A stretch of 64,000 nt of DNA from Gottfriedia sp002574545. Its GTDB lineage: Bacteria; Bacillota; Bacilli; Bacillales; Bacillaceae_G. The translations under genes and the position numbers were made by a program. The notes under the pieces are model-generated. The model ran no database searches, was not told where the DNA came from, and was given only the letters and a program-made list of their open reading frames with translations. The stretch lies in NCBI GenBank assembly GCA_052180195.1, contig CP197469.1; one strand, written 5' to 3'. This document shows, one piece after another, positions 31,188 through 40,837 of this stretch (its first letter is position 1; each line of letters begins with the position of its first letter).

Positions 31188-32981
31188 ATGAATGCGGTTA
31201 CAATTGTTATTGCTTCTATGTGTATTTTGATGATTGCATATCGTCTATACGGTACATTTATGGCAGTGAAGGTACTTAAGTTAAATGATTCTATCCCTAC
31301 TCCAGCTCATGAGTTAAATGATGGTAAGGACTATGTTCCTACTAACAAGTGGGTATCATTTGGTCATCATTTTGCTGCAATCGCAGCAGCTGGTCCCTTG
31401 GTAGGTCCAATTTTGGCTGCTCAGTTTGGCTACCTCCCAGGTCTGTTATGGCTTTTAATTGGTGCTGTAATCGGCGGAGCAGTACATGATGCAGTCGTTT
31501 TATATGCTTCAATGAGAAAGAAAGGTAAGTCGCTATCAGAAGTAGCAAAGGAAGAGCTTGGACCAGTTGCAGGCTTTTGTACGGGACTAGCCATGCTTTT
31601 TATTATTACAATTACAATGGCTGGACTTTCCATGGTTGTTCTACATGCACTTGAAAATAATCCATGGGGAACATTTGCAGTTGGAATTACAATACCAATT
31701 GCCATGGGTGTGGGATTACTATATAAAAAGACTGGCAATTTAAAAATAGCTTCAACAATTGGATTTATTCTACTAATGGTTGGGGTCTTTATGGGACCTA
31801 CTATTCAAGAAACTGCTTTAGGTGATTTTTTAACATTTGATACGCGCACATTAGCAATCATATTACCGATTTATGCGTTTTTTGCTGCAGCTTTGCCAGT
31901 CTGGCTTTTACTGGCACCCCGCGATTATTTAAGTAGTTTTATGAAAATAGGTGTATTTATTGCACTCATCATTGGAGTATTTATTATTAACCCATCCATA
32001 CAGTTTCCTACTGTAACCAAATTTGTTAACGGCGGAGGCCCCATCTTAGCTGGTCCAGTCTGGCCTTTTATTTCTATTACAATAGCATGTGGGGCAATCT
32101 CAGGTTTTCATGCATTTGTGGGCTCAGGTACAACTCCAAAAATGCTTGATCGATGGAGTGATATAAAAGTTGTAGGTTTTGGAGCTATGTTAGTTGAATG
32201 TTTAGTAGGAATTATGGCTTTAATCGCTGCTACTGCACTCCAGCCAGCAGACTACTTTGCAATTAACTCAACCCCGGAAGTTTTTAAAACGTTAGGAATG
32301 AATGTAGTCCACTTACCGGAACTTAGTAAAGAAATTGGATTAAGTTTAGAAGGGCGTACTGGTGGAGCTGTAACACTGGCGGTTGGCATGACATACATAT
32401 TTACATCCATCCCTTGGTTTAGTCACCTAGCATCGTATTTCTTCCAGTTTGTCGTTATGTTCGAAGCCGTATTTATTTTAACGGCAATTGATGCTGGTAC
32501 TCGAGTAGCACGATATTTAATTCAAGATTTCTTTGGTGAATATTATAAACCGTTGAAGAAAACAGATTGGTTGCCAGGATCAATTTTTGCTAGTGCGTTA
32601 GCGTGCTTTATGTGGGGATACCTCTTATTTTCAGGGGATATTGGATCAATCTGGGCATTATTTGGAGTATCTAATCAATTAATGGCTTCTATTGGATTAA
32701 TCATTGGGGCAACTGTACTATTAAAGATAGCTGATAAACGTTGGTATATGCTTACTTGTTTGATTCCTCTTGCCTATCTATTTATCACTGTAAATTATGC
32801 AGGATACTGGATGATCAAAAATGTTTATCTAAACCATGATGTAGCCGGTTATAGTATGCTAAATGGTATCTTATCTATCATTATGTTAGTCTTAGGTTTC
32901 GTAATTTTAATATCAGCTATTAAAAAATGGATGGAATTATGGAACACACCTAATTATAAAATGAATGTTAAAACTATCTAA
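31188..32981 (+). CDS. cstA: CstA family peptide/pyruvate transporter
   Basis: Inner-membrane transporter of 597 residues with about 15-16 hydrophobic spans. Visible: NAVTIVIASMCILMIAYRLY, GHHFAAIAAAGPLVGPILAA, FGYLPGLLWLLIGAVIGGAVHD and SGTTPKML. Members are known as peptide transporter (CstA) and pyruvate/proton symporter (BtsT). ATG 31188 is preferred: it follows AAAGGAGG (13 bases) and matches the B. subtilis CstA N-terminus; the ATG at 31146 has no site. Next to a LytS/LytTR pair that probably controls it. A terminator follows. Confidence 0.93.
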   Translation: MNAVTIVIASMCILMIAYRLYGTFMAVKVLKLNDSIPTPAHELNDGKDYVPTNKWVSFGHHFAAIAAAGPLVGPILAAQFGYLPGLLWLLIGAVIGGAVHDAVVLYASMRKKGKSLSEVAKEELGPVAGFCTGLAMLFIITITMAGLSMVVLHALENNPWGTFAVGITIPIAMGVGLLYKKTGNLKIASTIGFILLMVGVFMGPTIQETALGDFLTFDTRTLAIILPIYAFFAAALPVWLLLAPRDYLSSFMKIGVFIALIIGVFIINPSIQFPTVTKFVNGGGPILAGPVWPFISITIACGAISGFHAFVGSGTTPKMLDRWSDIKVVGFGAMLVECLVGIMALIAATALQPADYFAINSTPEVFKTLGMNVVHLPELSKEIGLSLEGRTGGAVTLAVGMTYIFTSIPWFSHLASYFFQFVVMFEAVFILTAIDAGTRVARYLIQDFFGEYYKPLKKTDWLPGSIFASALACFMWGYLLFSGDIGSIWALFGVSNQLMASIGLIIGATVLLKIADKRWYMLTCLIPLAYLFITVNYAGYWMIKNVYLNHDVAGYSMLNGILSIIMLVLGFVILISAIKKWMELWNTPNYKMNVKTI

Positions 32982-32993
32982 ATAAAAAGCAGA

Positions 32994-33033
32994 TGGAACA
33001 AGCGTTATTTCTAAATACCATCTGCTTTTTTTA
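32994..33033 (+). terminator. Terminator after cstA
   Basis: Stem AAAGCAGATGG / CCATCTGCTTT with a T7 run on the plus strand. Confidence 0.85.
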
Positions 33034-33090
33034 GTTATTTAATTACATTTTTTCCCCACTAACACTTCCTATAATTATAGAAATATAATA

Positions 33091-33325
33091 AAATCCATTG
33101 ACTTGAAAGGATCTGCTTATGTAGATAACCACTTAATTATTAATACTCTCTATTTTGGCATATTAATAGCTATATTGTTTTTTTCAACCTAATTACAAAT
33201 ACTCATTTAGCAAAAAACAATCAAAAATTTTAACTTTAATTTTAATCACCTTTGCTCAAATAGCTATATTTCTGATAATTTCATTTATCTATAAATCTAT
33301 TTGGTGTATTATCTACCTTTATTAA
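33091..33325 (+). pseudogene. Relic of a small membrane-protein gene
   Basis: Two overlapping plus-strand frames join across a run of seven T (33178-33184). The first reads HLIINTLYFGILIAILFF and stops at 33190-33192. The second continues as QPNYKYSFSKKQSKILTLIL and then a hydrophobic stretch (ITFAQIAIFLIISFIYK), stopping at 33323-33325. Together they look like a protein with two membrane spans broken by a one-base slip. There is no start codon with a ribosome-binding site. Family not recognised. Confidence 0.35.
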
Positions 33326-33490
33326 AAAGAAGATTGGCCTTATATTTAATGGCTAGTCCTTTTTTAACTGTTTTCCGATAGATTTCTCCTTATAAGAAAT
33401 CGTATTATCCCATTTTTGGACAAAGAAAACTTGAAGACCTAAACCAATTCACTTTATGGAATTTGTAGAACAATTGAAGAATTAAATAGT

Positions 33491-33536
33491 AAAAAAAATG
33501 GGGCAGGAAATACAAAAAGTATTTTCCCTGCCCCAT
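33491..33536 (-). terminator. Terminator after serS
   Basis: Long stem (TGGGGCAGG...CCTGCCCCA, one bulge) followed by eight T on the minus strand. Confidence 0.9.
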
Positions 33537-33618
33537 AAACAATGTTTCACGTTTATAGAAATTCACTGTATAACTGTTAAATACATGATATATCAGCGTT
33601 TTTTAATCACGTTATATT

Positions 33619-34893
33619 TTATTTAATTACTTCTTTTCCACCCATATACGGACGAAGAACTTCAGGAATAATAACTGATCCATCCGCTTGTTGGTAGTTT
33701 TCTAAAATAGCAGAAACCGTACGTCCAATTGCAAGACCAGATCCGTTTAATGTATGAACAAATTCTGGTTTTGCTTTTGGATCACGTCTGAAGCGTATAT
33801 TCGCTCTTCTTGCTTGGAACGCTTCAAAGTTACTACAAGAAGAAATTTCTTTGTATGCATCATAGCTTGGTAACCAAACTTCAATGTCATACGTTTTTGC
33901 AGAAGAAAATCCAATATCTCCAGCACATAATGTAATGACACGGTATGGTAATCCTAATAATTGAAGAACTTTTTCAGCTTGAGCCGTTAATTTTTCTAAC
34001 TCAATATAAGAATCTTCAGGTTTTACGAAGCGCACTAGTTCAACTTTATTAAATTGATGTTGGCGAATTAATCCTCGTGTATCGCGACCAGCAGAACCTG
34101 CCTCAGAACGGAAACATGCACTATATGCAGTATATGCAATCGGTAATTGAGCAGCATCGAGAATTTCGTCTCGGTGATAATTTGTTACAGGTACTTCTGC
34201 TGTAGGAACTAAGAAAAAGTCTTCTTTCTCGACACGAAATGCGTCTTCTTCAAATTTTGGTAGTTGTCCTGTACCGATCATGCTAGCACGATTTACAAGG
34301 TTTGGAGGTAGTACTTCAGTGTATCCATGCTCCTCTGTATGAAGATCTAACATAAAGCTGATTAAAGCACGTTCAAGTCTAGCTCCTAAGCCTTTATAAA
34401 AAGTAAATCGGCTACCAGTAACTTTTGCTCCACGTTCAAAGTCTAAAATATCTAAATCAACACCTAAATCCCAATGTGGCTTTGGTTCAAAATCAAATGT
34501 ACGAACTTCACCTATTCTACGAATTTCAACATTATCATCCTCTGTTAATCCAACTGGTACTGAATCACTAACTAAATTCGGGATTGTAAATAAAATTGCA
34601 TCTAATTGCTCTTCTAACGTTCTAATCTCTTCATCTAGATTTTTAATTTTATCGCCAACTTCTCTCATCTCAACAATTAGTGCCTCAGCATCTTTTTTCT
34701 CACGCTTTAATACACTAATTTCTTGGCTCACTTCATTACGTCGGCTTTTTAAACCTTCAACTTGAACAAGTAATTCTCTACGATTTAAATCTAAGTCTTC
34801 AAATTTTTCGATATAACTTATGTCGCCACCACGTAACTGAAGTTTTGCTTTAACATCTTCAAAATTGCTACGTAATAATTTAATGTCTAACAT
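33619..34893 (-). CDS. serS: Seryl-tRNA synthetase
   Basis: Charges serine tRNAs, including the tRNA-Ser at 28.3 kb. The 424-residue class II enzyme has the N-terminal tRNA-binding coiled coil (about 30-105, rich in Lys/Glu), motif 2 (CFRSEAGSAGRDTRGLIRQHQF) split over its loop and motif 3 (NGSGLAIGRTVSAILENYQ). AGGAGG precedes the ATG. It is controlled by the T-box leader immediately upstream and has its own terminator. Confidence 0.97.
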   Translation of the reverse strand: MLDIKLLRSNFEDVKAKLQLRGGDISYIEKFEDLDLNRRELLVQVEGLKSRRNEVSQEISVLKREKKDAEALIVEMREVGDKIKNLDEEIRTLEEQLDAILFTIPNLVSDSVPVGLTEDDNVEIRRIGEVRTFDFEPKPHWDLGVDLDILDFERGAKVTGSRFTFYKGLGARLERALISFMLDLHTEEHGYTEVLPPNLVNRASMIGTGQLPKFEEDAFRVEKEDFFLVPTAEVPVTNYHRDEILDAAQLPIAYTAYSACFRSEAGSAGRDTRGLIRQHQFNKVELVRFVKPEDSYIELEKLTAQAEKVLQLLGLPYRVITLCAGDIGFSSAKTYDIEVWLPSYDAYKEISSCSNFEAFQARRANIRFRRDPKAKPEFVHTLNGSGLAIGRTVSAILENYQQADGSVIIPEVLRPYMGGKEVIK

Positions 34894-34940
34894 TTTTAAT
34901 TCCTCCTATTCTTTTTTTCTAAAGCGATAAAAATAAATAC

Positions 34941-35182
34941 AAAAAAGCCCTCATCCCATAAAAGGGACGAGAGCTACCCGCGTTGCCACCCTAATTGAAG
35001 AATTAATAAATAATCCTTCCACCTTAGTATAGTTAACGGACTATAGTACCGTGGTTACTTACTAGCTATAAAGCATTCCGTAACCCACTCAAGAATGGAT
35101 TCACAAGTCTTCATTATCGGTTTGCACCAACCACCGACTCTCTATAAATTCAGAACTTGCTACTATTTTCTTTCATCGCTTT
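34941..35182 (-). promoter_or_regulatory. T-box leader of serS
   Basis: About 240-base leader on the minus strand. The T-box AGGGTGGCAACGCGGG lies at 34977-34992, followed by the terminator stem CTCTCGTCCC/GGGATGAGGG and T6 (34941-34973). Upstream, the stem I region includes GAGAGTCGGTGG and GGTGCAAACCG. A TCC triplet in GTGAATCCATTC is a candidate serine specifier. Uncharged tRNA-Ser should stabilise the antiterminator and switch serS on. Confidence 0.93.
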
Positions 35183-35235
35183 AGACAATTTAAATTATAT
35201 AATAATTTACTATAAGCTTTTACTTTTTTCAATAG

Positions 35236-35823
35236 TTACATACTTAAATTTGCATTTTTTTCCTTAACCATTTCTACAAAGTAACTCATAAAACGGTAAT
35301 CATTCGTTAATTCTGGATGGAAAGATGCTGCTAACATGTGATTTTGTCTAACCGCTACAATATTCCCTTCATGTTCTGCAATAACCTCTGCATCACCTGA
35401 TACTGAACGAATAAATGGTGCTCTGATAAATACAGCTGGGTAGTCTTCACATACTCCTTTAATCGGTATGTTTACTTCAAAGCTATCCACTTGTCTGCCA
35501 TAAGCATTACGTTCAGCTACCATATCCATAACTCCTAGATGCACCGTGTCATCATTTGCAATCTCTTTTGAAAGTAAGATCATGCCTGCGCATGTACCGA
35601 ATGCTGGTAAACCACTTTCGATTTTCTCTTTTAATGGTTCTAATAACCCGACATGGTCAAGCAACTTACGCATTGCTGTGCTCTCTCCACCAGGTAATAC
35701 AATACCATCAAGTCCATCTAAATGTTCTACACGTTTTACGATAACAGCTTCAGCACCACATGCTTTAATTGCATTTATATGTTCTTGAACTGCACCTTGT
35801 AATGCTAATACACCTATTTTCAT
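35236..35823 (-). CDS. pdxT: Pyridoxal 5'-phosphate synthase glutaminase subunit PdxT
   Basis: Glutaminase that supplies ammonia to PdxS for vitamin B6 synthesis. The 195-residue class I amidotransferase has LPGGESTAMRKL, the nucleophile Cys in FGTCAGMILL and the His/Glu pair in SFHPELTND. Twelve bases downstream of pdxS; the two act as a 12+12 complex. Confidence 0.97.
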   Translation of the reverse strand: MKIGVLALQGAVQEHINAIKACGAEAVIVKRVEHLDGLDGIVLPGGESTAMRKLLDHVGLLEPLKEKIESGLPAFGTCAGMILLSKEIANDDTVHLGVMDMVAERNAYGRQVDSFEVNIPIKGVCEDYPAVFIRAPFIRSVSGDAEVIAEHEGNIVAVRQNHMLAASFHPELTNDYRFMSYFVEMVKEKNANLSM

Positions 35824-35835
35824 AAATTCACCAAC

Positions 35836-36720
35836 TTAAATGCTACGATCTTGCATACGATCTGCTGCAGCAAGTTGTCTCATATCGATCCCTTTCATAG
35901 CAGGACCTAAGTTTTTAGAAAGGTTAGCGATTAATTCGTAATCTTGGTAGTGAGTAGTAGCTTGTACAATCGCACGAGCAAATTTCTCAGGGTTTTCTGA
36001 CTTGAAGATACCAGATCCTACGAATACTCCGTCAGCGCCTAATTCCATCATTAAAGCCGCGTCTGCAGGTGTTGCTACTCCGCCAGCTGCAAAGTTAACA
36101 ACTGGTAAACGACCAAGCTCTTTAATTTGAAGTAATAATTCGAATGGAGCGCCAAGGTTTTTAGCTTCAACCATTAATTCATCACGAGATAAACCAACTA
36201 CTTTGCGGATTTCTCCGTTAATTTGGCGTAAGTGACGTACTGCTTCTACAATGTTTCCAGTACCTGGTTCACCTTTTGTACGTAGCATAGATGCGCCTTC
36301 ACCAATACGACGAAGTGCTTCACCTAAGTTACGGCAACCACAAACGAATGGAACAGTGTAATCTGATTTATTAATATGGAAGATATCATCTGCTGGAGAT
36401 AATACTTCACTCTCATCGATGTAATCTACTCCCATTGCTTCTAAAACACGCGCTTCAACGATATGTCCAATACGAGCTTTAGCCATTACTGGAATACTAA
36501 CAGCGTTAAGAATTTCCTCAGTAATGCTTGTATCAGCCATACGAGCTACTCCACCAGCTGCACGAATGTCAGATGGTACCTTTTCTAATGCCATTACTGC
36601 TACTGCACCAGCAGCTTCTGCAATTTTAGCTTGCTCAGCATTTACTACGTCCATAATTACGCCGCCTTTTTGCATTTCTGCCATGCCGCGTTTTACACGT
36701 TCTGTTCCAGTTAAATTCAT
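35836..36720 (-). CDS. pdxS: Pyridoxal 5'-phosphate synthase subunit PdxS
   Basis: Makes PLP from ribose 5-phosphate, glyceraldehyde 3-phosphate and ammonia. The 294-residue TIM-barrel protein has MQKGGVIMDV, the catalytic lysines in VMAKARIGH and MLRTKGEPGTGN, and FAAGGVATPADAALMM. Start ATG follows TGGAGGGG. Co-transcribed with pdxT. Confidence 0.98.
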   Translation of the reverse strand: MNLTGTERVKRGMAEMQKGGVIMDVVNAEQAKIAEAAGAVAVMALEKVPSDIRAAGGVARMADTSITEEILNAVSIPVMAKARIGHIVEARVLEAMGVDYIDESEVLSPADDIFHINKSDYTVPFVCGCRNLGEALRRIGEGASMLRTKGEPGTGNIVEAVRHLRQINGEIRKVVGLSRDELMVEAKNLGAPFELLLQIKELGRLPVVNFAAGGVATPADAALMMELGADGVFVGSGIFKSENPEKFARAIVQATTHYQDYELIANLSKNLGPAMKGIDMRQLAAADRMQDRSI

Positions 36721-36852
36721 TGTTATGCCCCTCCATTATTAAAGCTTACTTGGTAACATTTTAGTATTTCTCTTCCCCTAGTTAAGTTACCCTACCTTTA
36801 TTTTACTGAAAAAATGACAACTTAACAATTACTGATATATTTATATAGAAAT

Positions 36853-38184
36853 TTATTTGAATAAACCACCAATTCCACTTATGATGCTATCCCATAAATT
36901 CCCAAAAAATGACCCAATTCCTCTAAACGATAAAACTAACCAGTTTGCTTTATCAACGCTTTTATCAACTACTAAATCATACGATTGATTATTAGTATTG
37001 ATAAAACCTAAATCTTCATTCTTTGAAGATTTAACCACTATTTGTCCAACCTTTGTTCCTTTTTTAATTGGAGCAATAATATCGCCATTCTTATCAATTG
37101 ATTTACCTGATAATTGGACTGTTGGTTTATAATTTTTAGCTTCACCGCGTTTTACGGCTAGTGTAACGTCGTCTTTTGCTACTACTTTTACTTCTTTATC
37201 TTTACCTTTAACTACTTTTACAGTTTTACTTCCTTTTACTGCCTCACCTTTTTTTAGCAATGTAACTTTCTCAAAGTTACTAAATCCGTAATCCATTAAT
37301 TTAGCCGTTTCACTAAATCTAGAGTTATAAGAATTTGCTCCCATTACAACAGTAATATAACGTTGATCATCTCTTTTAGCAGTACCAGTAAAACAGAAGC
37401 CAGCTGAATCAGTTGAACCTGTTTTTAATCCATCCATACCTGGGTATTGAAATACTAAACCTGGTAACATCCAGTTCCAGTTATCCATATTTACAGGATA
37501 TTTTCCACCTTTTTGGAATATTTTCTTTGGAATTGAAGAAGTTTGAAGTACTTCGGGATATGTTTTGATTAGGTTATATGCTAATTTTGCAACACCGTTT
37601 GCTGACATAATATTTTCATCAGAAAGAGCGGTTCCTTCTGGTTGCATACCTTGTAAGTCTTTATTAACTAAACCAGTAGCATTAACAAATTTAACGTCTC
37701 CTAAGCCTAGTTTCTTTGCTTTATCGTTCATTAATTGAACAAAATTTTTCTCAGATCCACCAATTTTTTCTGCTAGTGCTATTGTCGCACCATTTGCCGA
37801 ATAAATTGCAGCTGCTTCGTATAATTCTTTGACTGTATATTGTCCACCTAATTCAAGTGGTACATTAGATAATCCAGTGTTTTGAGAGATTTTATGAGCA
37901 TAATCTGAAACCGTTACCTTCTCGTCCCAAGAAATTTTCCCATTCTTTACCGCCTCATTAACTAGATACTCTGTCATCATTTTAGACATACTAGCTATCG
38001 GTAATGGAGCTTTTGAATTTTTTTCATATAATATTTTCCCTGAATTTGCATCAACTAAGATTGCAGCTTTAGCTTGAATGCCTAAAACATCCTCTGCAGC
38101 AGCCGGTCGTAAATTCATTGGGATGATTATCGTTATCGCTAATGCTATTATTATTAACTTTGTTAGTATTTTCTTTCCAATCAC
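36853..38184 (-). CDS. dacA: D-alanyl-D-alanine carboxypeptidase (PBP5)
   Basis: Low-molecular-weight penicillin-binding protein that trims pentapeptides in the cell wall. The 443-residue protein has a signal peptide (cut near AAAED, residue 30), the catalytic SMSK at 65-68, SAN at 129-131 and KTG at 254-256, a beta-rich domain 2 and a C-terminal amphipathic membrane anchor (LWDSIISGIGGLFK). Start is GTG 38184, with GGAGG seven bases upstream. Follows guaB. Confidence 0.97.
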   Translation of the reverse strand: MIGKKILTKLIIIALAITIIIPMNLRPAAAEDVLGIQAKAAILVDANSGKILYEKNSKAPLPIASMSKMMTEYLVNEAVKNGKISWDEKVTVSDYAHKISQNTGLSNVPLELGGQYTVKELYEAAAIYSANGATIALAEKIGGSEKNFVQLMNDKAKKLGLGDVKFVNATGLVNKDLQGMQPEGTALSDENIMSANGVAKLAYNLIKTYPEVLQTSSIPKKIFQKGGKYPVNMDNWNWMLPGLVFQYPGMDGLKTGSTDSAGFCFTGTAKRDDQRYITVVMGANSYNSRFSETAKLMDYGFSNFEKVTLLKKGEAVKGSKTVKVVKGKDKEVKVVAKDDVTLAVKRGEAKNYKPTVQLSGKSIDKNGDIIAPIKKGTKVGQIVVKSSKNEDLGFINTNNQSYDLVVDKSVDKANWLVLSFRGIGSFFGNLWDSIISGIGGLFK

Positions 38185-38238
38185 TTTTTTACCTCCAACC
38201 TTTTATCTCACTTGTTCATTTTAACACAATTATTTCCC

Positions 38239-38272
38239 AAAAAATAGGCAACTACAATTTCTTGTAATTGCC
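38239..38272 (-). terminator. Terminator after guaB
   Basis: Stem GGCAATTACAA / TTGTAGTTGCC followed by TATTTTTT on the minus strand. Confidence 0.85.
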
Positions 38273-38293
38273 CTAGGTACATTGCTTAAATTA

Positions 38294-39757
38294 TTATAGT
38301 GAGTAATTTGGTGCTTCTTTTGTTATATGAACGTCATGTGGATGACTTTCACGTAATCCTGCACCAGACATACGTATAAACTGTGCATTATCTCTTAATT
38401 CATTTAGTGTTGCAGTACCACAGTAACCCATACCAGCTCTAATTCCTCCAATTAATTGGTGAACTGTATCAGCTAATGGGCCTTTATATGGAACACGTCC
38501 TTCAATACCTTCAGGAACTAGTTTTTTATTGCCTTCTTGGAAATAACGATCTTTACTTCCTCTTTCCATTGCACCAACAGAACCCATACCGCGATATACT
38601 TTAAATTGTCTACCTTGGAAGATTTCTGTTTCACCAGGGCTTTCTTGCACACCAGCAAACATGCTACCTAACATAACTACATGTCCACCAGCTGCAAGAG
38701 CTTTAACGATATCTCCAGAGTACTTAATACCACCATCTGCAATAATAGGAACTCCGTACTCTCTAGCAACAGTAGCACAATCATAAACCGCAGTTAGTTG
38801 AGGAACACCAACTCCAGCAACAACTCGAGTAGTACAAATTGAACCTGGTCCAATACCAACTTTAACGATATCTGCTCCAGCTTCAATAAGTTCTTTAGTT
38901 GCTTCGCCTGTTGCAACATTACCAGCGATTATTGCTAATTCTGGGAATCGACTTCTAATTTCTTTTACTTTTTCAATAACACCTTTAGAGTGACCGTGAG
39001 CTGTATCAATAACAATTACATCGACATTAGCTTTCACTAAAAACTCTACACGTTGTAGTGCATCTTTTGTTACTCCTACAGCTGCACCTACAAGTAATCG
39101 TCCTTGTTGATCTTTTGCTGAGTTTGGAAACTCAATTACTTTTTCAATATCCTTAATTGTAATTAAGCCTTTTAAAGTACCGTCTTCATTAACTAGGGGT
39201 AACTTCTCGATTTTATGTTTTTGAAGGATTTTTTCTGCTTCTGCCAGTGTAGTTCCAACAGGAGCAGTTACTAGATTTTCTTTTGTCATAACATCTGAAA
39301 TAACAATTGAATAATCTTGAATAAAACGTAAATCACGATTTGTTAAAATACCAACTAATTTTCTATTCTCTGTATCATCTACAATCGGTACACCTGAAAT
39401 ACGATATTTACCCATTAAATATTCTGCATCTGCTACTTTATGAGATGGTGTTAAGAAGAATGGATCATCGATTACACCACTTTCAGAACGCTTTACTTTA
39501 TCTACTTGTTCAGCTTGCTCTTCGATTGACATATTCTTGTGAATGATACCTAATCCACCTTGTCTAGCCATTGCAATAGCCATATCTGCTTCTGTAACTG
39601 TATCCATTCCTGCGCTGATTAATGGAATATTTAATTGAATTTTTTCAGTTAATCTCACACTTACATCAACTTGATTTGGAAGTACTTCAGATTTCGCTGG
39701 AACTAGTAATACATCATCAAAAGTAAGTCCTTCTTTTACGAATTTTGATTCCCACAT
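38294..39757 (-). CDS. guaB: Inosine-5'-monophosphate dehydrogenase
   Basis: Converts IMP to XMP, the first step to GMP. The 487-residue enzyme has two CBS domains (about 95-205), the catalytic Cys in GIGPGSICTTRV, the GGIKYSGD phosphate site and the flap Arg-Tyr region (EGRVPYKGP). GGGGGG precedes ATG by seven bases. A strong promoter lies upstream (39795-39823). Confidence 0.98.
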   Translation of the reverse strand: MWESKFVKEGLTFDDVLLVPAKSEVLPNQVDVSVRLTEKIQLNIPLISAGMDTVTEADMAIAMARQGGLGIIHKNMSIEEQAEQVDKVKRSESGVIDDPFFLTPSHKVADAEYLMGKYRISGVPIVDDTENRKLVGILTNRDLRFIQDYSIVISDVMTKENLVTAPVGTTLAEAEKILQKHKIEKLPLVNEDGTLKGLITIKDIEKVIEFPNSAKDQQGRLLVGAAVGVTKDALQRVEFLVKANVDVIVIDTAHGHSKGVIEKVKEIRSRFPELAIIAGNVATGEATKELIEAGADIVKVGIGPGSICTTRVVAGVGVPQLTAVYDCATVAREYGVPIIADGGIKYSGDIVKALAAGGHVVMLGSMFAGVQESPGETEIFQGRQFKVYRGMGSVGAMERGSKDRYFQEGNKKLVPEGIEGRVPYKGPLADTVHQLIGGIRAGMGYCGTATLNELRDNAQFIRMSGAGLRESHPHDVHITKEAPNYSL

Positions 39758-39794
39758 AAAAAAGCCCCCCTATACACGTATAAATATTATTAGT

Positions 39795-39823
39795 AGATTA
39801 ACAATAGGATATAACACTGTCAA
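39795..39823 (-). promoter_or_regulatory. Promoter of guaB
   Basis: On the minus strand: consensus TTGACA, 17 bases, TAATCT; -10 box 37 bases upstream of the guaB ATG. Confidence 0.75.
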
Positions 39824-39872
39824 GGAAGTCAAATTATGTTTAAATATTCAGTTAATAAGGAGTTCCTCTCTT

Positions 39873-40832
39873 ATGTTATACTCGTATAGTAATGTATGGG
39901 ATGAGTTATGTTATTTTAGCTCTGCACAATATTCAAAAACCTATCTTCAAGCAAAATACGAACAAAATAATCCCAAGGAACAAAAAACTAAGGCTTTCCG
40001 TAATGCTTATCCGTTTTTATATTATATTGAGCATGGAAAAAGTTATTTTCACGCAGCACAAAATTCTCAAATTAATGTAAAACCTACTTTACTCTTCTAT
40101 GGGCTTGTACAGCTATTAAAGGCTTGCGTCCTAACCGTAGATCCTGATTATCCAAGTAACACTGCTATCCTGGCTCACGGTGTTACCTCAAGGAAAATAA
40201 AAAAAGTAGGATATTCTTTTGTTGAAGACGAAGTTAAAATTCAAAAAAATGGATTATTTACCCATGCCTCTAAATTATTATTTAACATAAATAATTTAGA
40301 AAATGAAAAATTTACAATGCTTCAACTTTTACAATCAATACCTGAATTAAACAAAATCCTTAAAATTACTAAAAAAGGAAATTTGTTTCTTCCAACTACT
40401 GTCGATCAGGATGTCATTACTCTACCCGAAAAAATTTTGTCATCCTACCATTTTACTTCAGAACGTTTTATTTCATTTCTTCAATCAAAGCAAGCTTCTA
40501 TAGATATTTTAATCGTTGAACATAATCAAAAACAAATTAAAATTAAATCAAATTTTCCTGATAAAATTTTAAGTAAACCACCATTTTATTTTAATATATT
40601 AAATCAAAGTTATTTTCTAAAATCACAAAAGGAAGCGCTTTTATTGTTACCTGAAATTCTATACCATTATCTACTTTTATATAACTTGAGCATGATTTGT
40701 CGCTATGAAACTGACTGGTGGTGTGAACTTATACAGACCTATTCTACAGATGATTATCCTTTGATAAACCAATTTTTAACAATAACAGAACAAAAAATCC
40801 CTTATTTAATTCATCATTTTTTAACTACATAA
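39873..40832 (+). CDS. yaaC: YaaC-like protein
   Basis: Conserved Bacillus protein of unknown function, 319 residues, predicted soluble and rich in aromatic and charged residues (WDELCYFSSAQYSKTYL, GLVQLLKACVLTVDPDYPSN, WWCELIQTYS). Identified by sequence style and by its fixed place between an rRNA operon and guaB, divergent from guaB. GGAG lies ten bases before the ATG. It runs head-on to rRNA operon 2 and shares a two-way terminator with it. Confidence 0.85.
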   Translation: MLYSYSNVWDELCYFSSAQYSKTYLQAKYEQNNPKEQKTKAFRNAYPFLYYIEHGKSYFHAAQNSQINVKPTLLFYGLVQLLKACVLTVDPDYPSNTAILAHGVTSRKIKKVGYSFVEDEVKIQKNGLFTHASKLLFNINNLENEKFTMLQLLQSIPELNKILKITKKGNLFLPTTVDQDVITLPEKILSSYHFTSERFISFLQSKQASIDILIVEHNQKQIKIKSNFPDKILSKPPFYFNILNQSYFLKSQKEALLLLPEILYHYLLLYNLSMICRYETDWWCELIQTYSTDDYPLINQFLTITEQKIPYLIHHFLTT

Positions 40833-40837
40833 TAAAA

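Larger units (their letters stand above)
32982..33618. other. Spacer between cstA and serS
   Basis: 637 bases with the cstA and serS terminators at its two ends. Between them is AT-rich sequence that includes a frameshifted remnant of a membrane protein gene on the plus strand (33091-33325) and further broken frames to about 33480. Confidence 0.6.

Noticed and set aside
36780..36830. Inverted repeat GTTAAGTT/AACTTAAC upstream of pdxS
   Set aside because: Short stem with a wide loop and no T run; could be a chance repeat or an operator, too weak to call.
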